A stretch of DNA of 64,000 bases from an uncultured Porticoccus sp. Lineage in GTDB: Bacteria; Pseudomonadota; Gammaproteobacteria; Pseudomonadales; Porticoccaceae. Both the position numbers and the translations under genes were made by a program. Below are positions 31,018-40,157 of the stretch, one piece after another. The stretch is from the NCBI GenBank assembly GCA_947259505.1, contig CAMYLT010000008.1:248001-312000 (forward strand), in the 5' to 3' direction. How positions within the stretch are numbered: position 1 is the stretch's first letter; the number at the start of each line of letters is the position of its first letter. The notes beneath the pieces were generated by a model. The model saw only the letters and a list, made by a program, of their open reading frames with translations. It did no database searches and had not been told where the DNA came from.

Positions 31018-31300
31018 AAAGCGGTGATGTCAGCCCAAAAACGGTATGAATGCTGCCTTCTCATTCTTGGTTACGTTGTCTTCCCAAGATTAACGACGGT
31101 GATTCAAACAGGCTACCAGCTATCTGGACGCATGGCTGCTGGTTCGTTGAGAACGTTCCTGCCCTGAGGGGCATCAGCTCTTTTTTCAAACTTGATGATT
31201 CCCATTTGCAAATACCTCCCACCGCAGGGAGAATTCGCCTAATTATGTTGTCCCGCTCTTTGTGCATGTCACAGGGGCGTACTATCTGGAGTAGCAATTG
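31018..31300 (+). promoter_or_regulatory. Non-coding leader region of leuA
   Basis: A 283-base gap. TGCCC-TGAG-GGGCA (31160-31173) is a small hairpin followed seven bases later by six T (31181-31186), a weak attenuator-like terminator. A short reading frame of 11 codons (31132-31167), with two Leu codons, stops inside this hairpin. Further on are the palindrome ATTTGCAAAT (31204-31213) and a hairpin CTCCC-ACCGCA-GGGAG (31216-31231). No clear promoter was found. Confidence 0.3.
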
Positions 31301-32848
31301 ATGGACAAGCAACACTTGGTAATTTTTGATACGACTTTGCGCGATGGCGAGCAGAGTCCTGGTGCTTCCATGACCAAGGAGGAAAAACTCCGCGTGGCCA
31401 AGGCGCTGGAAAAGCTACGGGTGGATGTGATTGAGGCAGGCTTTGCCATATCCAGTCAGGGTGATTTTGAAGCCGTGAAATCCATCGCTGAAACCATCAA
31501 AGATTCAACAGTGTGCAGTCTGGCAAGAACCACCCATGTGGATATTGAGCGAGCAGCTGAAGCGCTGAAGAATGCCAATTCGGGGCGCATTCACACATTT
31601 ATTGCAACGTCGCCGATTCATATGAAGTACAAATTGCAGATGACCCCGGATCAGGTGGTTGAGCAAGCGGTATCTGCGGTGAAGCTGGCGCGCAACCTGA
31701 TCGGCGATGTGGAGTTTTCCCTGGAAGATGCCAGTCGCTCAGAGTTTGATTTTATGTGCCGCATTATCGAGCAGGTCATTAACGCCGGAGCTGGGACCAT
31801 TAATTTGCCCGATACAGTGGGTTATGGTTTTCCGGAGGAATATGCGGAGACGATTGGCCGCCTGATTCAAACGGTGCCCAATGCCGATAAGGCGATTTTT
31901 TCTGTGCACTGCCACAATGACTTGGGTTTGGCTGTCTCAAACTCACTGGCAGCGGTGATGAAAGGTGCTCGTCAGGTTGAGTGCACCATCAATGGCCTGG
32001 GAGAGCGTGCCGGTAATGCGGCATTGGAAGAAATTGTCATGGCAGTACGCACCCGCAAAGATATTTTTCCCGTAGAAACGCGTATTGATACCACTCAGAT
32101 CGTGCCTACCTCGCGGCTGGTGTCCAGTATTACCGGTTTTCCGGTACAGCCGAACAAAGCCATTGTCGGCGCCAATGCCTTCGCTCACGAATCCGGTATT
32201 CACCAGGACGGTGTGTTGAAGTTCCGTGAAACCTACGAAATCATGAAGGCGCAGGATGTGGGTTGGAGCACCAATAAAATCGTGCTGGGTAAATTGTCCG
32301 GTCGGGCCGCGTTTTCTGCCCGGTTGGAGGAATTGGGTATCCATTTCGATAACAAGGCGGATCTTAATGAAGCCTTTGTCCGCTTCAAGGCATTGGCGGA
32401 CAAAAAACGAGAGATTTACGACGAGGATTTACAGGCTCTGGTCTCCGAGATTCAGGTCTGTGAAGTCGGTGCTGAGCAAATCATTCTGGGTGATCTGGAA
32501 GTGATTTCGAAAACTGGCCAGTTACCTCATGCCGACCTCTCCTTGAACTTCAAGGGCGAAACTTACCGTTCTGCGGCGGATGGTGATGGTCCAGTCGATG
32601 CGGTTTTTAAGGCAATTGAAAAGCTCATCAACAGTAAGGCTGAGTTGAAGCTTTATCTGGTAAACGCCGTCACCGAGGGGACAGATTCCCAAGGGGAAGT
32701 CACTGTGCGTTTGGAGAAGGGTGGGCGTATCGTCAATGGGCAGGGTGCGGATACGGACATTTTGGTGGCCAGCGCCAGGGCCTACTTGAATGCACTCAAC
32801 TTGTTGGAGAATCCTGACCGGTTGCATCCGCAACTGGGCGGCGTGTAA
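31301..32848 (+). CDS. leuA: 2-isopropylmalate synthase
   Basis: First committed enzyme of leucine synthesis, condensing acetyl-CoA with 2-oxoisovalerate. The TIM barrel has [16 protein letters not shown] and [18 protein letters not shown] with the metal ligands, and [20 protein letters not shown]-terminal LeuA dimer domain, the site of leucine feedback, runs from about residue 390. At 515 residues it is the short class I form. GGAG precedes the ATG at 31301; a TTG one codon earlier is the alternative. It consumes the product of the ilvBHC enzymes encoded just upstream. Confidence 0.97.
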   Translation: MDKQHLVIFDTTLRDGEQSPGASMTKEEKLRVAKALEKLRVDVIEAGFAISSQGDFEAVKSIAETIKDSTVCSLARTTHVDIERAAEALKNANSGRIHTFIATSPIHMKYKLQMTPDQVVEQAVSAVKLARNLIGDVEFSLEDASRSEFDFMCRIIEQVINAGAGTINLPDTVGYGFPEEYAETIGRLIQTVPNADKAIFSVHCHNDLGLAVSNSLAAVMKGARQVECTINGLGERAGNAALEEIVMAVRTRKDIFPVETRIDTTQIVPTSRLVSSITGFPVQPNKAIVGANAFAHESGIHQDGVLKFRETYEIMKAQDVGWSTNKIVLGKLSGRAAFSARLEELGIHFDNKADLNEAFVRFKALADKKREIYDEDLQALVSEIQVCEVGAEQIILGDLEVISKTGQLPHADLSLNFKGETYRSAADGDGPVDAVFKAIEKLINSKAELKLYLVNAVTEGTDSQGEVTVRLEKGGRIVNGQGADTDILVASARAYLNALNLLENPDRLHPQLGGV

Positions 32849-32857
32849 CAATCCACC

Positions 32858-33574
32858 ATGACACCGGATCTGCGTGATTGGTATCTCAGCACTCTCGGCA
32901 TTGTGCAATATCGCCCCAGAGAAGTAGATGCGGTTGAGTTGCCATTCCATGTCGAACTGACTGCTGAGCCTCCTGTTGTGGCATCACCAGCAGTAGGTGC
33001 CGTTGATCAGATCGTTGAACTGTTACAGCCCAGACAAGAACAACCTGCTGTAGAGCCCGCAAAGGTGGAGCAGCCGCTAAAGGAAAACGACTACCAAGCG
33101 GGTGAACAGTTGGCGCCATTCAGGCTGGCGTGCTGGCAGCCCTGTGATGATTTGCTGGTGTTGAATGCTTTCTCCCCTGGTTTGCAACCCCGTGCAGACG
33201 AGAGCGCATTACTTGTGAACCTTCTGCGAACCATCGAACGTTGCGGTGAAGGTTCACTATCCCCTGAATTTATTGACTGGCCGCTTTCCCACGGAGGAAT
33301 ATCAGACCTCGATGCAGCCAAGACGATGCTCTCGGTATTTGTAGATGTTCGGATTCGCAAACGGGGCGTGTTATGGGTGTTGTTGATGGGAGAATTGCCC
33401 ACATCATTGTTGCTGCCTTCCCAACAGGTTCACTCTGAAGTGATTGGTCTAGTGGAAGAACTCGCGGGTGGCGCCCGCGCTATTGTCACGCCCAGTCTGC
33501 AAGAAATGATGACGGACCATATCAGTAAGCGCGACACTTGGCGGGCTATTCAGCATTTGGGGCAGCCCCAGTGA
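32858..33574 (+). CDS. HolD-like protein, candidate DNA polymerase III psi subunit
   Basis: A 238-residue protein with no obvious enzymatic motif. Its N-terminus, RDWYLSTLGIVQYRPRE, resembles the start of E. coli HolD (RDWQLQQLGITQW). A low-complexity Val/Pro/Glu stretch (about 25-75) leads to a C-terminal region including VLWVLLMGELPTSLLLP. It overlaps rimI by 4 bases (GTGA), and E. coli has the same holD-rimI pair. Pseudomonads are known to have a larger, divergent psi subunit encoded in this position. Psi links the clamp loader to SSB through chi. The assignment rests on the N-terminal similarity and synteny; the C-terminal part I do not recognise. Confidence 0.6.
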   Translation: MTPDLRDWYLSTLGIVQYRPREVDAVELPFHVELTAEPPVVASPAVGAVDQIVELLQPRQEQPAVEPAKVEQPLKENDYQAGEQLAPFRLACWQPCDDLLVLNAFSPGLQPRADESALLVNLLRTIERCGEGSLSPEFIDWPLSHGGISDLDAAKTMLSVFVDVRIRKRGVLWVLLMGELPTSLLLPSQQVHSEVIGLVEELAGGARAIVTPSLQEMMTDHISKRDTWRAIQHLGQPQ

Positions 33575-34026
33575 GCGAAAATGGCGCTGTACGTCCTATG
33601 GTCGAGGGTGATCTCGATGCCATTGCTGAGATCGAACAACAAGTAACCCCTCATCCCTGGAACCGTAAACAATTTGAGGACAGTTTTTTAAAACATCACT
33701 GTCTGAGTATGGTGTTAGGCGATCAAGTGGTTGGCTATGCCGTGTTCACTTTGGTTGCAGGGGAGTCTGAAATTCTCAATATCGCTATTGGTTCCCGATG
33801 GCAGGGTAGAGGATTGGGTAGCCAATTGCTCAATGCGGTAATTGAGCGGATTTCAAGGGAGGCGGAACACCTATTCCTGGAGGTGCGCGCAGACAACTAT
33901 CCGGCCCAAACGCTCTATCAGAATGCGGGCCTAGTGGAGATCTGTGTACGCAGGAATTATTACCGCACTGCCGATGGCCCTAAGGATGCCATTATTATGG
34001 CAATAGATTTCTGTTTTCGTCCTTAA
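33571..34026 (+). CDS. rimI: Ribosomal-protein-alanine N-acetyltransferase RimI
   Basis: GNAT-fold acetyltransferase of 151 residues. It has IAEIEQQVTPHPWNRKQFEDS at the start, the acetyl-CoA loop RWQGRGLGSQLL, and the RimI signature LEVRADNYPAQTLYQNAGLVEICVRRNYY near the C-terminus. RimI acetylates the N-terminus of ribosomal protein S18. The GTG at 33571 overlaps the TGA of the preceding gene; an ATG at 33538 would lie inside that gene and add residues not seen in the family. Confidence 0.92.
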   Translation: MSENGAVRPMVEGDLDAIAEIEQQVTPHPWNRKQFEDSFLKHHCLSMVLGDQVVGYAVFTLVAGESEILNIAIGSRWQGRGLGSQLLNAVIERISREAEHLFLEVRADNYPAQTLYQNAGLVEICVRRNYYRTADGPKDAIIMAIDFCFRP

Positions 34027-34032
34027 TCCGGA

Positions 34033-34066
34033 GCGGGCCACATAACTGGCGCCAAGAGTTGCCCGC
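34033..34066 (+). repeat. Stem-loop after rimI
   Basis: GCGGGC (34033-34038) and GCCCGC (34061-34066) enclose AACT/AGTT with a 5-base bulge on the left. It is followed by CATCTTTG, a poor T tract. Possible weak terminator for the leuA-holD-rimI stretch. The remainder up to 34207 shows nothing I can assign. Confidence 0.35.
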
Positions 34067-34207
34067 CATCTTTGTGAACCAGTTCTCATATTGGTCGCTG
34101 CTCGTACCATATCGCTTCCGTTCATCGCTAAAACACCTGTTAATAGTTCTACCTAACTGATTATTTCTTAAAATCAATTGCACTGATTGGTATATGAGTT
34201 CAGGTCC

Positions 34208-36562
34208 ATGAAAAACACGGATGATTTGGCGGCACAATCCACTCGTTTTGAAATAGCTCAATTGTTGCTTGACAGGTTGCCTTTATGTATTGGCGTGACC
34301 GCAGGGTTTTGTGTTGTTCAGGTTTTTGCCTGGATGAATGCATCGTTAAGCTGGCCATTGGCGCTGTGGTGTCTCTTTGCTGTGCTGGTGTTCTCATGCG
34401 GATGGCTACTGATAGGCCGCCTGTCCGAAACGTATCAGCTGATGGGGATAAACGCCAAGCTGGTAGAGGATATTAATAACTTGGCCGTGGTGCTCTCTGT
34501 CGCGCTGGGCTTGGTTTGGGCGTTTGCCAGCGTGATACAGTTCTATCTGCGTGATTCTGATCACTGGTTGTATTTTTCTACCTTAATTGGCGCGGCAGCG
34601 AGTACCGGTATGTTGTTTAACTACAATATACGCGCCTCTCTGATTAGCGTTGGTATGGTGTTACTTCCCTGCACTGTCCAGGTCTATCTTTCTGGGCATG
34701 CTGCCAGTCTTTATTTTGCAGCATTCAGTCTGATCTATGCCGTGACGCTTTATATCATCCTCATTCAGTTGCATCAGCTGTTGGAAAAAAATGTTTCCTT
34801 GCGCATGAAATCGGAAGAGTCAGCGCGCAAGCGTACTGAATTGAGTTATCTGTTCGAACAGCACTGGCAGAACGCCCCGCTGGCAGCAGTGCAGTGGGAC
34901 AGAAATAACCGCGTTATTGACTGGAATCCAAGTGCTGAGCGTCTGTTTGGGTACAGTAAAGCGGAAGTGCTGGGTAAGCACAGTGATTTTTTCGTTCCTT
35001 CTACTGCGTTGGAGCAGTTCAGATCTATGTGGGTGGCGCTCTCCCGCAAGAAAACCGAGGCCAGCCACTGCGTCCATGAAGCCTTGGATAAGCAAGGCCA
35101 TGTGAAGATCTGCGAGTGGCACAATACACCACTGCTGAAGGACGGAAAATTGATAGGTGTTGCTTCCTTTATTGAGGACATTACCTCGCAGGTGAGTGCC
35201 AAGGAAACCATCCAGCGGCAGGCGACATTTGACACACTGACGTCGCTGCCTAATCGTCGTCGTATGATGGACGAACTGGAAACTGCAATATCCCGATCTC
35301 AGCGCACCAAGCAGTTTGGTGCCTTACTGTTCCTCGATCTGGATCATTTCAAGGATATCAATGACACCCAAGGGCATCACATGGGTGATCTGGTACTGCA
35401 ATACTTTGCTGATTTGCTCCGTTCGGCAGTCCGCAAGGAAGACGTCGTCGCCCGGTTTGGTGGTGACGAATTTGTGGTGCTGGTGCAGGATCTGGGGCAA
35501 AAGGCCACAGAGGCAAGAGCCAAGGTACTTGCCATTGCAGACAAGATCATGGAAATGGGGAAAACTGTATGTAAACAGGAAGGGCTCGAATATGAGATTG
35601 AGGTCAGTGGCGGTATCGTCATGTTCCGGGGCAATGGTTACAGCTCCCATGATCTCTTGAAACAGGCGGATTTGGCCATGTACCGCGTTAAAAACTACGG
35701 TCGCAAAGGGTTCAGCTTCTACGATGATTCCATGGCTGTGGAAGCAGAGTATCGCGTCACCATGATCCGCGAGTTGCGGCATGGTATCGAAAATGGTGAG
35801 TTTGAACTCCACTTCCAGCCGTTGGTGGATGGCTCCGGAACGCTGGTTTTTGCCGAAGCACTGTTGCGCTGGAAACGGCCTTCACAGCGTATTGTCCCTG
35901 CCGCAGAATTTATTGAGTTTATGGCGTCGTTGCCGATGATGAACGAAGTCGGTATCTGGGTATTTGACAGTGTTTGCCAGAACATTCGCAACTGGATGGA
36001 TCAGGGGCTCTGGAGTTCAGACCGGGCGCTCTTCGTGAATATCAGCCCAAAGCAGTTTGATAATGAGCAGTTTGCCGAGCAGGTTAAGGAAACCATCCGA
36101 AAGCATGGTATTTCGCCACATCAACTGGTGCTGGAGATTACAGAAGAGAGCCTGATCAATAATCTTGACCGGGTCCAGGGGCAATTAGAGGAGCTGATTG
36201 CTTTTGGTCTCCGCATTGCCCTGGATGATTTCGGCACTGGATATTCCTCGCTCGCCATGCTGCAGAAATTGCCGGTCCAGTTCGTTAAGCTTGATCGAGA
36301 GTTTATCAACGACTTGGGTGTTTCAGAGGACACCTATTCTATCGTCAAGGCGGTGATCAAACTCTGCCACATCTTGTCTCTCGAGGTGATTGCTGAGGGT
36401 GTCGAGACCGAGGCTCAGCTCAATATATTGAAGACGCTCGGATGTAATTACTTCCAGGGTTACTACTTCCACAAACCCATGGCGGCTGAGTCGTTTACTG
36501 CGCTGGTTGATGATCGGCAGGACAATCCCGAAAATATCACGCACCTGAAACTGGTGACCTAA
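34208..36562 (+). CDS. Membrane PAS-GGDEF-EAL cyclic-di-GMP protein
   Basis: A 784-residue protein. Residues 20-190 contain about six hydrophobic segments. A PAS domain follows (about 215-335: AAVQWDRNNRVIDWNPSAERLFGYSKAEVLGK). The diguanylate cyclase domain has intact GGDEF (418-422) and an RKED I-site five residues before it. The EAL domain has EALLRW (E550), VLEITEESLI, LDDFGTGYSSL and EVIAEGVET, so both halves appear catalytically competent and net activity cannot be predicted. An ATG at 34208 is preferred over a TTG at 34187. It is a single-gene unit; c-di-GMP links to pilus and surface behaviour in relatives, but no local partner is seen. Confidence 0.92.
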   Translation: MKNTDDLAAQSTRFEIAQLLLDRLPLCIGVTAGFCVVQVFAWMNASLSWPLALWCLFAVLVFSCGWLLIGRLSETYQLMGINAKLVEDINNLAVVLSVALGLVWAFASVIQFYLRDSDHWLYFSTLIGAAASTGMLFNYNIRASLISVGMVLLPCTVQVYLSGHAASLYFAAFSLIYAVTLYIILIQLHQLLEKNVSLRMKSEESARKRTELSYLFEQHWQNAPLAAVQWDRNNRVIDWNPSAERLFGYSKAEVLGKHSDFFVPSTALEQFRSMWVALSRKKTEASHCVHEALDKQGHVKICEWHNTPLLKDGKLIGVASFIEDITSQVSAKETIQRQATFDTLTSLPNRRRMMDELETAISRSQRTKQFGALLFLDLDHFKDINDTQGHHMGDLVLQYFADLLRSAVRKEDVVARFGGDEFVVLVQDLGQKATEARAKVLAIADKIMEMGKTVCKQEGLEYEIEVSGGIVMFRGNGYSSHDLLKQADLAMYRVKNYGRKGFSFYDDSMAVEAEYRVTMIRELRHGIENGEFELHFQPLVDGSGTLVFAEALLRWKRPSQRIVPAAEFIEFMASLPMMNEVGIWVFDSVCQNIRNWMDQGLWSSDRALFVNISPKQFDNEQFAEQVKETIRKHGISPHQLVLEITEESLINNLDRVQGQLEELIAFGLRIALDDFGTGYSSLAMLQKLPVQFVKLDREFINDLGVSEDTYSIVKAVIKLCHILSLEVIAEGVETEAQLNILKTLGCNYFQGYYFHKPMAAESFTALVDDRQDNPENITHLKLVT

Positions 36563-36646
36563 TTTTCAGTCCAATTGACTAATGACCTCGGTACACCCGT
36601 CTGTGTAGACAGGGTATAGTTTAGGCTTGGTCTTTGGGAGTAGTTA

Positions 36647-37591
36647 GTGCTGAAAATTCCAGTTGGTATCAGTGCCTGTCTGATGGGTGAAAAGGTCCGT
36701 CACAATGGCGGTCATAAGCGTGATGCTTATATTAATGGCACACTCTCGTCCTATTTTTCTTTTCATGGTTTTTGCCCGGAGGTGGGTATTGGCCTTGGCA
36801 TCCCCAGGCCAGCTATTCGGCTGGTAGCCTCCGACGGGGGTGTCCGGGCGGTGGGTAGCCGTGATAGTAAATTTGATGTCACGGAAGCATTGGAAGACTA
36901 TAGTCGCCAGCAGTTTCCTCTCATTGAGCAGTACTCAGGCATGATCGTTAAACGCGCCTCACCCAGTTGTGGCATGGAGCGGGTGAAAATCTATAACGAT
37001 AAAAACATGCCTCATCCTGATGGCACCGGTATTTTTACCCGGGAGATCATGGCTAGATTTCCTCTGTTGCCGGTTGAGGAGGAAGGACGTTTGGGTGACC
37101 CGGGACTACGCGAGAACTTCATTCAGCGAGTGTTCATCTATCACCGTTGGCGAACAGAATATGCGCCTGAACTCAGTGTCACGAAACTGACGGATTTTCA
37201 TGCCCGGCATAAACTGATTTTTATGAGTCATGACCAGGATCGTTCCCGCGAACTGGGGCGCATTGCGGCAAAGGCCCGCAGTGAAAACCTGGAATCAGTG
37301 GCGGCTGAATATATCGCATCGGTCATGGCAACCCTGAAAAAAGTGGCAACTCGAAAGAACCATATGAATGTCCTGCAACACATCCAGGGTTACCTGAAAA
37401 GGCAGCTGGACAGCGATGACAAGCAGGAACTGGTGGATGTGTTTGAGCGTTACCGTTGCGGCGAAATACCGCTGATTGTGCCCATCACTTTGCTCAAGCA
37501 CCATTTCCGCAAGGCGCCGGATGAATATATTGAACAGTCCTGGTATTTAAGTCCCTACCCGGAGCAACTCAAATTGCGCAATCTGGTTTAA
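36647..37591 (+). CDS. DUF523-DUF1722 fusion protein
   Basis: A 314-residue two-domain protein. Residues 1-150 are DUF523 (GISACLMGEKVRHNGGHKRD, GFCPEVGIGLGIPRPAIRL, VKRASPSCGMERV), with conserved cysteines SACL and SPSCG. Residues 190-310 are DUF1722 (FHARHKLIFMSHDQ, YLKRQLDSDDKQEL, YLSPYPEQLKLRN), related to E. coli YbgA. In many gammaproteobacteria this gene sits near photolyase genes; that is not the case here. The start is GTG at 36647 with GGGAG upstream. The function is unknown. Confidence 0.85.
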   Translation: MLKIPVGISACLMGEKVRHNGGHKRDAYINGTLSSYFSFHGFCPEVGIGLGIPRPAIRLVASDGGVRAVGSRDSKFDVTEALEDYSRQQFPLIEQYSGMIVKRASPSCGMERVKIYNDKNMPHPDGTGIFTREIMARFPLLPVEEEGRLGDPGLRENFIQRVFIYHRWRTEYAPELSVTKLTDFHARHKLIFMSHDQDRSRELGRIAAKARSENLESVAAEYIASVMATLKKVATRKNHMNVLQHIQGYLKRQLDSDDKQELVDVFERYRCGEIPLIVPITLLKHHFRKAPDEYIEQSWYLSPYPEQLKLRNLV

Positions 37592-37603
37592 AGGCAAGTG
37601 GGC

Positions 37604-37798
37604 ATGGATACGCAGAAACGTAAAATTCCGGTTTTTTTGATACTGCTGGATCTGGTGGGTGCGATACTCGTTGCCGTCGGCATTCTCGGTGCCCTCGACG
37701 AGGGTAGTCCCGGGGACTACTTGCTGGTGGTGGCGGGACTGGTGCTGATGCTGCCGTTGGTTCTGCATATTCTCAATCGGCTGCAAGGCCGCCGCTAG
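37604..37798 (+). CDS. Small two-segment membrane protein
   Basis: A 64-residue protein with a short basic N-terminus (MDTQKRK) and two hydrophobic helices (about 9-29 and 37-56) separated by DEGSPGD, ending with basic residues. AAGG lies 9 bases before the ATG. It follows the DUF523 gene by 12 bases and precedes the NfeD gene by 32. I do not recognise a family. Confidence 0.65.
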   Translation: MDTQKRKIPVFLILLDLVGAILVAVGILGALDEGSPGDYLLVVAGLVLMLPLVLHILNRLQGRR

Positions 37799-37830
37799 CT
37801 AACAAAATATTTTCTAGAGGAATCCCGTCA

Positions 37831-38286
37831 ATGGAATTTGAACTCGCATCCTGGCACTGGCTGGTGCTCGGTATTCTACTGGTGATTATGGAAATTTTTA
37901 TTCCCAGCTTTACCATTTTCTGGTTTGGTTTGGGGGCGCTGGTAGTGGGTGTTCTGTTACTGCTTATGCCCGATCTCTCACTGACAGGACAGCTATTAGT
38001 CTGGTTGTTGGCTTCCTGCAGTTTTGCGTTGCTCTGGTTCAAGTATTTCAAGCCGCGCATGATCGATAAAACCACAGCCGGCATTGCCCGCGAGTCCGCC
38101 ATCGGTGAGTCCGGGAAGGTGATCAAGATGCCGGTGGGTGAACGACGTGGTGTAGTTCGTTTTACCACCCCGGTGCTCAGTTCAGATGAATGGGAGTTTA
38201 TCTGTGAGCAGGATGTCGCCGAGGGTGATCGAGTTTTTATTAAAGAATTTTCTGGTAATACCCTGATCGTGGTGAAACTGGATTAA
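37831..38286 (+). CDS. NfeD-like membrane protein (YbbJ type)
   Basis: A 151-residue protein with three hydrophobic segments in the first 80 residues (WLVLGILLVIMEIFIPSF, LVVGVLLLLMPDL, LLVWLLASCSFALLWF) and a C-terminal OB-fold domain (GESGKVIKMPVGERRGVVRF, EGDRVFIKEFSGNTLIVVK). Short NfeD proteins of this kind pair with SPFH proteins; the partner follows 47 bases downstream. The pair is thought to organise membrane microdomains and support membrane-protein quality control. Confidence 0.9.
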   Translation: MEFELASWHWLVLGILLVIMEIFIPSFTIFWFGLGALVVGVLLLLMPDLSLTGQLLVWLLASCSFALLWFKYFKPRMIDKTTAGIARESAIGESGKVIKMPVGERRGVVRFTTPVLSSDEWEFICEQDVAEGDRVFIKEFSGNTLIVVKLD

Positions 38287-38333
38287 GTTTTTCCCACTAA
38301 TATATTGCGTTAAGCCCTCTAAAGGAGAAAGGA

Positions 38334-39185
38334 ATGGAAGGCACAATTGTTGTTTTTGCGCTGCTGGTATTGGCCGCGATTACCATTGGACTGGGTGTCA
38401 GAATCGTACCGCAGGGCAGCAAGCATGTGGTGCAGCGGTTGGGAAAATACCATAAAACCCTGCCGCCGGGGTTAAACATCATTATTCCCTACGTCGATAG
38501 CGTGGCTTACAGAATATCCACCAAGGATATTGTGCTGGATATTCCTTCCCAGGAAGTGATTACCCGCGATAACGTGGTAATCATCGCCAATGCGGTGGCC
38601 TACATCAACATTCTCTCCCCGGAAAAGGCAGTCTACGGGGTAGAGGACTACGAACTGGCCATTCGCAATCTGGTGCAGACATCACTGCGATCGATAGTCG
38701 GGGAAATGGATCTGGATGACGCCTTGTCTTCTCGGGATCAGATCAAGGCCAAACTGAAATCCTCCATCTCCGATGATATTTCCGACTGGGGGATCACCTT
38801 GAAAACGGTAGAGATTCAGGATATCAACCCCTCCGGTACCATGCAGCAAGCGATGGAAGAGCAGGCCGCCGCTGAACGTCAGCGGCGCGCTACCGTGACC
38901 CGCGCCGACGGTGAAAAGACAGCAGCGATTCTTGAAGCTGAAGGTCGCCTGGAAGCCTCGCGCCGGGATGCAGAAGCGAAAGTGGTGTTGGCAACTGCGA
39001 CCAAAGAGGCAATCGAAAAGGTCACTGAAGGCATTCAGGACAAAGAACTGCCGGCGGTCTTTTTACTGGGTGAGCGGTACGTGGAAGCCATGCGCGAGAT
39101 GGCCAAGTCTGACAATTCCAAACTGGTGTTGCTACCCGGTGATATTCCCGCTGCAGTACGCGGCTTGATGAACTTCCAGAAGTAG
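38334..39185 (+). CDS. qmcA: SPFH/stomatin-family protein (QmcA type)
   Basis: A 283-residue protein with one N-terminal membrane helix (IVVFALLVLAAITIGLGV), the SPFH domain (RIVPQGSKHVVQRLGKYHKTLPPGLNIIIPYVD, VALVQTSLRS-like region with DDALSSRD) and a C-terminal coiled coil rich in Ala/Glu/Arg (EEQAAAERQRRATVTRADGE region). It matches E. coli QmcA, which is likewise next to an NfeD-type gene (ybbJ). The protein would form oligomeric rings on the inner membrane. A GGAGAAAGG Shine-Dalgarno supports the start. Confidence 0.92.
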   Translation: MEGTIVVFALLVLAAITIGLGVRIVPQGSKHVVQRLGKYHKTLPPGLNIIIPYVDSVAYRISTKDIVLDIPSQEVITRDNVVIIANAVAYINILSPEKAVYGVEDYELAIRNLVQTSLRSIVGEMDLDDALSSRDQIKAKLKSSISDDISDWGITLKTVEIQDINPSGTMQQAMEEQAAAERQRRATVTRADGEKTAAILEAEGRLEASRRDAEAKVVLATATKEAIEKVTEGIQDKELPAVFLLGERYVEAMREMAKSDNSKLVLLPGDIPAAVRGLMNFQK

Positions 39186-39196
39186 TCAGGATTGTG

Positions 39197-39661
39197 ATGA
39201 AAACATTGAAAATACAGTGCTTGGCAATGGTTCTCTGTCTCTTCAGTGCGCCGGGTTTCGCTGACCCCGAGCGTGAGGCGGCCAGAGCGTTACTGGACAG
39301 CATTCATGCCGAACAGGTCATGAACGATATGGTCCAGCGGGCCTTGGCTGTGGAGATGGAAAATAACCCGGCACTGGCCCCTTATCAGGGGGTGTTCAAA
39401 GCATTCTACGATCAGTACCTCAGTTATGATGCTATCAGTGAACAGTTGATTGATCTCTACACCGAAGCCTTCACACTCGAAGAGATCCAGCAGATCACCG
39501 CTTTTTACCAGACGCCTGCGGGTGCAAAAGCGATGCGCTTGTCTCCTGAACTGTTCCAGAAGGGCATGCAGATTGGTCAGCGCAATGTGGCAGAACACAT
39601 GGATGTTCTGCAGCGGATGATCGTCGACGAGGCGGCGCGTCTGCAGTTAATGCAACAATAA
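39197..39661 (+). CDS. DUF2059-family exported protein
   Basis: A 154-residue protein with a signal peptide ending FADP (cleavage near 22) and a helical DUF2059 domain: LYTEAFTLEEIQQITAFYQTPAGAKAMRLSPEL. This family is widespread in the periplasm of gammaproteobacteria and has no clear function. It begins 11 bases after the SPFH gene, so it is probably cotranscribed. ATG at 39197 with AGGA upstream; a GTG one codon earlier is possible. Confidence 0.83.
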   Translation: MKTLKIQCLAMVLCLFSAPGFADPEREAARALLDSIHAEQVMNDMVQRALAVEMENNPALAPYQGVFKAFYDQYLSYDAISEQLIDLYTEAFTLEEIQQITAFYQTPAGAKAMRLSPELFQKGMQIGQRNVAEHMDVLQRMIVDEAARLQLMQQ

Positions 39662-39754
39662 GTTAGCGGCGGGTCAACCTTGGACAAACTCGCCCGTTTT
39701 ATTTAGACAGAGTTGGTCTGGGTGACCTTGAATTGGCCCGGGAGCTAAACAGGT

Positions 39755-40138
39755 ATGAAAAATGGGTTGCTGATGTTAGTTGGTCTGCTGTTCCTAGGGG
39801 GTTGTTCCAGCCCTAGTGGTTCTTCATATGGCGGTAACAGCGGTATTATTATCGATACCAAGGGCGTTGATATGTCTCGCTATCATGCCGATTTGACGGA
39901 GTGCCAATCCTACGCATCAGAGGTGCCTGTGGCGCAACGTACAGCCACCTCTACGGCTGGTGGTGCGGTACTGGGTGGTGTCATCGGTGCCGTAGTGGGT
40001 GATAGTGGTACGGCAAAGCGTGGTGCCGGCGTCGGTGCCGTTACCGGTGCGGTCAAAGGTGTGTCGTCGGGTACCAGGGAGCGTGAGCAGGTGGTGAGAA
40101 ATTGTCTTCGAGGCAGAGGCTACCGGGTACTCAACTGA
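39755..40138 (+). CDS. Glycine-zipper outer-membrane lipoprotein
   Basis: A 127-residue lipoprotein with lipobox LGGC (C17), a short Ser/Gly linker, and a glycine-zipper segment (TAGGAVLGGVIGAVVGDSGTAKRGAGVGAVTGAVKG, residues about 68-105). The rest, including DLTECQSYA and RNCLRGRGYRVLN, is the usual flanking part with two cysteines. Such proteins are thought to sit in the outer membrane and affect envelope stability. It has its own short upstream gap (93 bases) and converges with the Usp gene. Confidence 0.85.
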   Translation: MKNGLLMLVGLLFLGGCSSPSGSSYGGNSGIIIDTKGVDMSRYHADLTECQSYASEVPVAQRTATSTAGGAVLGGVIGAVVGDSGTAKRGAGVGAVTGAVKGVSSGTREREQVVRNCLRGRGYRVLN

Positions 40139-40157
40139 TATTTACTCTATCGATAAT

